A DNA stretch of 16,667 nucleotides from an uncultured Eubacteriales bacterium (GTDB lineage Bacteria; Bacillota; Clostridia; Oscillospirales; Oscillospiraceae): assembly GCA_900548615.1 (NCBI GenBank), contig URKW01000046.1:1-16667 (forward strand). Reading direction: 5' to 3'. Of this stretch, positions 14,562 to 16,667 are shown piece by piece. A model generated the notes under the pieces. That model was not told the origin of the DNA and ran no database searches. It was given only the letters and a program-made list of their open reading frames with translations. The translations under genes were made by a program, and so were the position numbers. The number at the start of each line of letters is the position of its first letter. The first letter of the stretch is position 1.

Positions 14562-14591
14562 CCACGCTTTGCCCTCCGGGGCGAAGCGTGG
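14562..14591. repeat. 13-bp inverted repeat between the divergent promoters
   Basis: CCACGCTTTGCCC and GGGCGAAGCGTGG pair with one G-T wobble around a TCCG loop. It lies between the gdpP -35 and the RNase J -35. On the minus strand it is followed by A, not T, so it is not a terminator. It may be an operator for a shared regulator, or a REP-like palindrome. Confidence 0.5.
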
Positions 14592-14615
14592 CGGAAGGCG
14601 GCGAAAAGTTGGGGG

Positions 14616-14644
14616 TGTACAACGGGGGAAAGGTGTGCTATAAT
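14616..14644 (+). promoter_or_regulatory. Extended -10 promoter directing RNase J
   Basis: TATAAT (14639-14644) is preceded by TGC, an extended -10. A partial -35, TGTACA (14616-14621), sits 17 bases upstream. The predicted start is near 14651, about 310 bases before the RNase J ATG. A weaker TTGAAG-based candidate near 14870 has a poor -10. Confidence 0.7.
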
Positions 14645-14650
14645 TTGTAT

Positions 14651-14960
14651 AGATTGCAGAAAAATCTGCGCTTTTTTTGGTTGTTTCGCGGGGCGGCGTC
14701 GCCCTGCGGTGATATAAAAGGCCGCCCTTGACGGCGGCCTCCTATAGCACAATTCAACACACGGTCATCCGGGGCGAACGCTCCGGTGCTCTCCCGGCGA
14801 TGCAGGGCCGGCGGGACACCGGGCCGCCTTTGTTTTGCTGCGCCCGCATGCAGACGCATTTTGTGCATGTTGAAGGGGGTCATTCTACCCTTTTATGCCC
14901 CTTTTTCGCCCCCATAACGCCGTGTTATGTACCGATTATTTGCGTAAAAAAGGAGTAACT
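14651..14960 (+). promoter_or_regulatory. Long structured 5' leader of the RNase J gene
   Basis: From the predicted start, several hairpins follow. GCAGA/TCTGC (14656-14669) is directly trailed by CGCTTTTTTT, hence terminator-like. A 9-bp stem with one wobble spans 14687-14708. AGGCCGCC/GGCGGCCT spans 14719-14740, and on the opposite strand this one ends in TTTT. CCGGGGC/GCTCCGG spans 14769-14786. CATGCA/TGCATG spans 14847-14869. CATAAC/GTTATG (14913-14929) lies just before the AGGAG site at 14951-14955. No known riboswitch is recognised and no open frame in the leader looks real. Control of RNase J by its own leader is an inference. Confidence 0.5.
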
Positions 14961-16619
14961 ATGGCAGAAAAATTCAAAATCATCCCTCTTGGCGGTCTCA
15001 ACGAGATCGGCAAGAACATGACCGCCTATGAGTATGGCGGCGAGATCATCGTGGTGGACTGCGGCATGGCGTTCCCCGGCGATGATATGTACGGCATCGA
15101 CTGCGTGATCCCCGACGTAACCTATCTGGTGAAGAACCACAACCGGCTCCGGGGCCTGTTTATCACCCACGGACACGAGGATCACATCGGCGCTATCCCC
15201 TACGTGCTGAAGCAGATCAACATGCCCATCTACTGCACCCGGCTGACGGCGGGGCTGATCAAGCTGAAGCTGCAGGAGCACGGCCTGCTGCAAACCACCA
15301 AGCTCATCACCGTGGAGGCGGGCCAGACCATCCGGGCGGGCAAGTTCCAGGTGGAGTTCATCCACGTGAACCACTCCATCGCCGACTCGGTGGCCTTCGC
15401 CATCCATACCCGGATGGGCACGGTGGTACACACCGGCGACTTCAAGATCGACTCCACACCTATCGACGGCGAGGTCATCGATCTGGCCCGGTTCGGCCAG
15501 CTGGGCCGGGAGGGCGTGCTGGCGCTGCTGGCGGACTCCACCAACGTGGAGCGCCCCGGCTATACCATGAGCGAAAAGGCGGTGGGCAAGACCTTTGCCC
15601 GCCAGTTCACCGGCTGCGACAAGCGCATCATCGTCACCACCTTTGCCAGCAACGTGCACCGCATCCAGCAGGTGCTGGACGCCGCCGCCGCCTGCGGACG
15701 GAAGGTGGCCGTTACGGGACGGAGCATGGAGAATATCATGAAGGTGTCCACGGAGTTGGGCTACATGAAGGTGCCCAAGAACACGCTGATGGACATTCAC
15801 AAGATCAAGGGCCTGCCCCTGAACCAGCAGGTCATCGTCACCACCGGCTCACAGGGCGAGGAAATGAGCGCCCTGTACCGCATGGCCTTTTCCACCCACA
15901 AGCAGGTGGACATCGGCCCCGGCGACAAGGTGATCATCTCCGCCAGCGCCATCCCCGGCAACGAGGTGACGGTGGGCCGGGTCATCAACGAGCTGTTCCG
16001 TAAGGGCGCGGACGTGGTGTATGACAAGGCGGACATGCTGCATGTGTCCGGCCACGCCTGCCAGGAGGAGCTGAAGATCATCCACGCCCTGACCAGACCC
16101 AAGTTCTTTATCCCCCTGCACGGTGAGCAGCGGATGCTGCAGATCCACAAGCGGGTGGCGGAGAGCATGGGGATGCACCCCAACAACATCTGCGTGGCCG
16201 ACAACGGCAGCGTCATCGAGCTGACCACCAAGCACATGAAGTGCGAGACTACCGTTCCCGCCGGCGAGGTGTTCGTGGACGGCGGCGGCGTAGGCGAAGT
16301 GGGCGCGGTGGTGCTGAACGACCGGAAGATTCTGGCCGAGGACGGCATGGTGGTGGTGGTACTGTCCATGTCCAGCCACGACCACCAGCTGCTGTGTGAG
16401 CCGGAGATCGTCACCCGCGGCTTCGTGTACGTGAAGGAGTCCGAGGAGCTGATGCAGGAGATGCGGAAGGTGGCCATGAAGGCCGTGGACGGCATGTCCG
16501 CCCGCCGCCGCAAGGACGACGGCGAGGTGTGCCGCACGGTGAAGTCCTCCGTCAGCAGCTATCTGTATAAGCACACCAAGAGGAGTCCCATGATCATTCC
16601 CATGGTGACGAAGCTGTAA
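14961..16619 (+). CDS. rnj: Ribonuclease J
   Basis: A metallo-beta-lactamase/beta-CASP ribonuclease with 5'-3' exonuclease and endonuclease activity, central to mRNA turnover and rRNA maturation in Firmicutes. Starting at ATG 14961 it has 552 residues. AGGAG lies 5 bases upstream; the frame is open 22 codons further, but that part is leader. The zinc site has HGHEDH (70-75), His138 in VNHSIADS and Asp160 in HTGDFKID. The beta-CASP part has GRSMEN (253-258), TTGSQGE (294-300) and VSGHACQEE (362-370). PLHGEQR (385-391) gives another ligand, and a C-terminal domain follows. The family has J1 and J2 paralogues; sequence alone does not settle which this is. Confidence 0.95.
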   Translation: MAEKFKIIPLGGLNEIGKNMTAYEYGGEIIVVDCGMAFPGDDMYGIDCVIPDVTYLVKNHNRLRGLFITHGHEDHIGAIPYVLKQINMPIYCTRLTAGLIKLKLQEHGLLQTTKLITVEAGQTIRAGKFQVEFIHVNHSIADSVAFAIHTRMGTVVHTGDFKIDSTPIDGEVIDLARFGQLGREGVLALLADSTNVERPGYTMSEKAVGKTFARQFTGCDKRIIVTTFASNVHRIQQVLDAAAACGRKVAVTGRSMENIMKVSTELGYMKVPKNTLMDIHKIKGLPLNQQVIVTTGSQGEEMSALYRMAFSTHKQVDIGPGDKVIISASAIPGNEVTVGRVINELFRKGADVVYDKADMLHVSGHACQEELKIIHALTRPKFFIPLHGEQRMLQIHKRVAESMGMHPNNICVADNGSVIELTTKHMKCETTVPAGEVFVDGGGVGEVGAVVLNDRKILAEDGMVVVVLSMSSHDHQLLCEPEIVTRGFVYVKESEELMQEMRKVAMKAVDGMSARRRKDDGEVCRTVKSSVSSYLYKHTKRSPMIIPMVTKL

Positions 16620-16650
16620 AATAAGGGTCTGTTTTATAATTTACGACGGG

Positions 16651-16667
16651 GCGGGGCAGAGCCCCGC
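16651..16667 (+). terminator. Hairpin after RNase J, cut by the window edge
   Basis: GCGGGGC and GCCCCGC form a 7-bp stem around AGA, about 30 bases after the stop codon. A T-run, if present, lies outside the window, so terminator function is only likely. Confidence 0.5.

Noticed and set aside
12342..14717. 791-codon plus-strand open frame opposite gdpP
   Set aside because: Antisense shadow of gdpP with low-complexity His/Gln composition; gdpP has intact domains and a promoter.
16620..16645. TATAAT after RNase J (16635-16640) as a promoter for a next gene
   Set aside because: No -35 or extended -10 is present, and the following hairpin fits the end of a transcript better.

Overview
The window reads as chromosomal backbone DNA of a GC-rich anaerobic Firmicute, most likely class Clostridia near Oscillospiraceae/Ruminococcaceae. 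I infer this from Bacillota-type gene order (gdpP-rplI-dnaB and tilS-hpt-ftsH), strong AGGAGG-type ribosome binding sites, GdpP and RNase J, and palindromic intergenic repeats of a style common in that group. The exact genus cannot be read from the sequence. Thirteen protein genes are supported. Twelve are on the minus strand and one, RNase J, is on the plus strand. I see no rRNA, tRNA, CRISPR array, prophage or transposase.

Layout, left to right. Positions 1-87 hold two stacked hairpin terminators. Positions 105-5096 are a complete branched-chain amino acid (LIV-type) ABC importer, transcribed leftwards as livK-livH-livM-livG-livF. The lipoprotein gene is separated from the membrane and ATPase genes by a 162-base gap with two strong hairpins, probably so that binding protein is made in excess. 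Positions 5097-5615 hold the livK promoter and leader, an AT-rich stretch with no convincing gene, and the ftsH terminator.

Positions 5616-14417 are a leftward housekeeping series: gdpP (c-di-AMP phosphodiesterase), rplI (ribosomal protein L9), dnaB (replicative helicase), tilS (tRNA-Ile lysidine synthetase), hpt (hypoxanthine phosphoribosyltransferase), lepB (signal peptidase I) and ftsH (membrane AAA+ protease). Within it, dnaB-tilS-hpt and lepB-ftsH are tightly packed or overlapping. The three looser gaps are each filled by palindrome-rich repeat DNA: two copies of one ~159-bp four-hairpin repeat (after hpt and after rplI) and one different, ~234-bp MITE-like element between gdpP and rplI.

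Positions 14418-14960 are a divergent control region. A near-consensus promoter faces gdpP. An extended -10 promoter faces RNase J and would give a leader of about 310 nt with several hairpins. RNase J (14961-16619) ends the window, followed by a hairpin cut by the window edge.

The genes themselves are well-known families. The parts that look least described are non-coding: the duplicated four-hairpin repeat placed just behind stop codons, the MITE-like element, the structured RNase J leader, and the livK-livH double hairpin. Protein oddities are a ~55-60 residue insertion in LivG and an Asn where GdpP-type DHHA1 domains usually have His.
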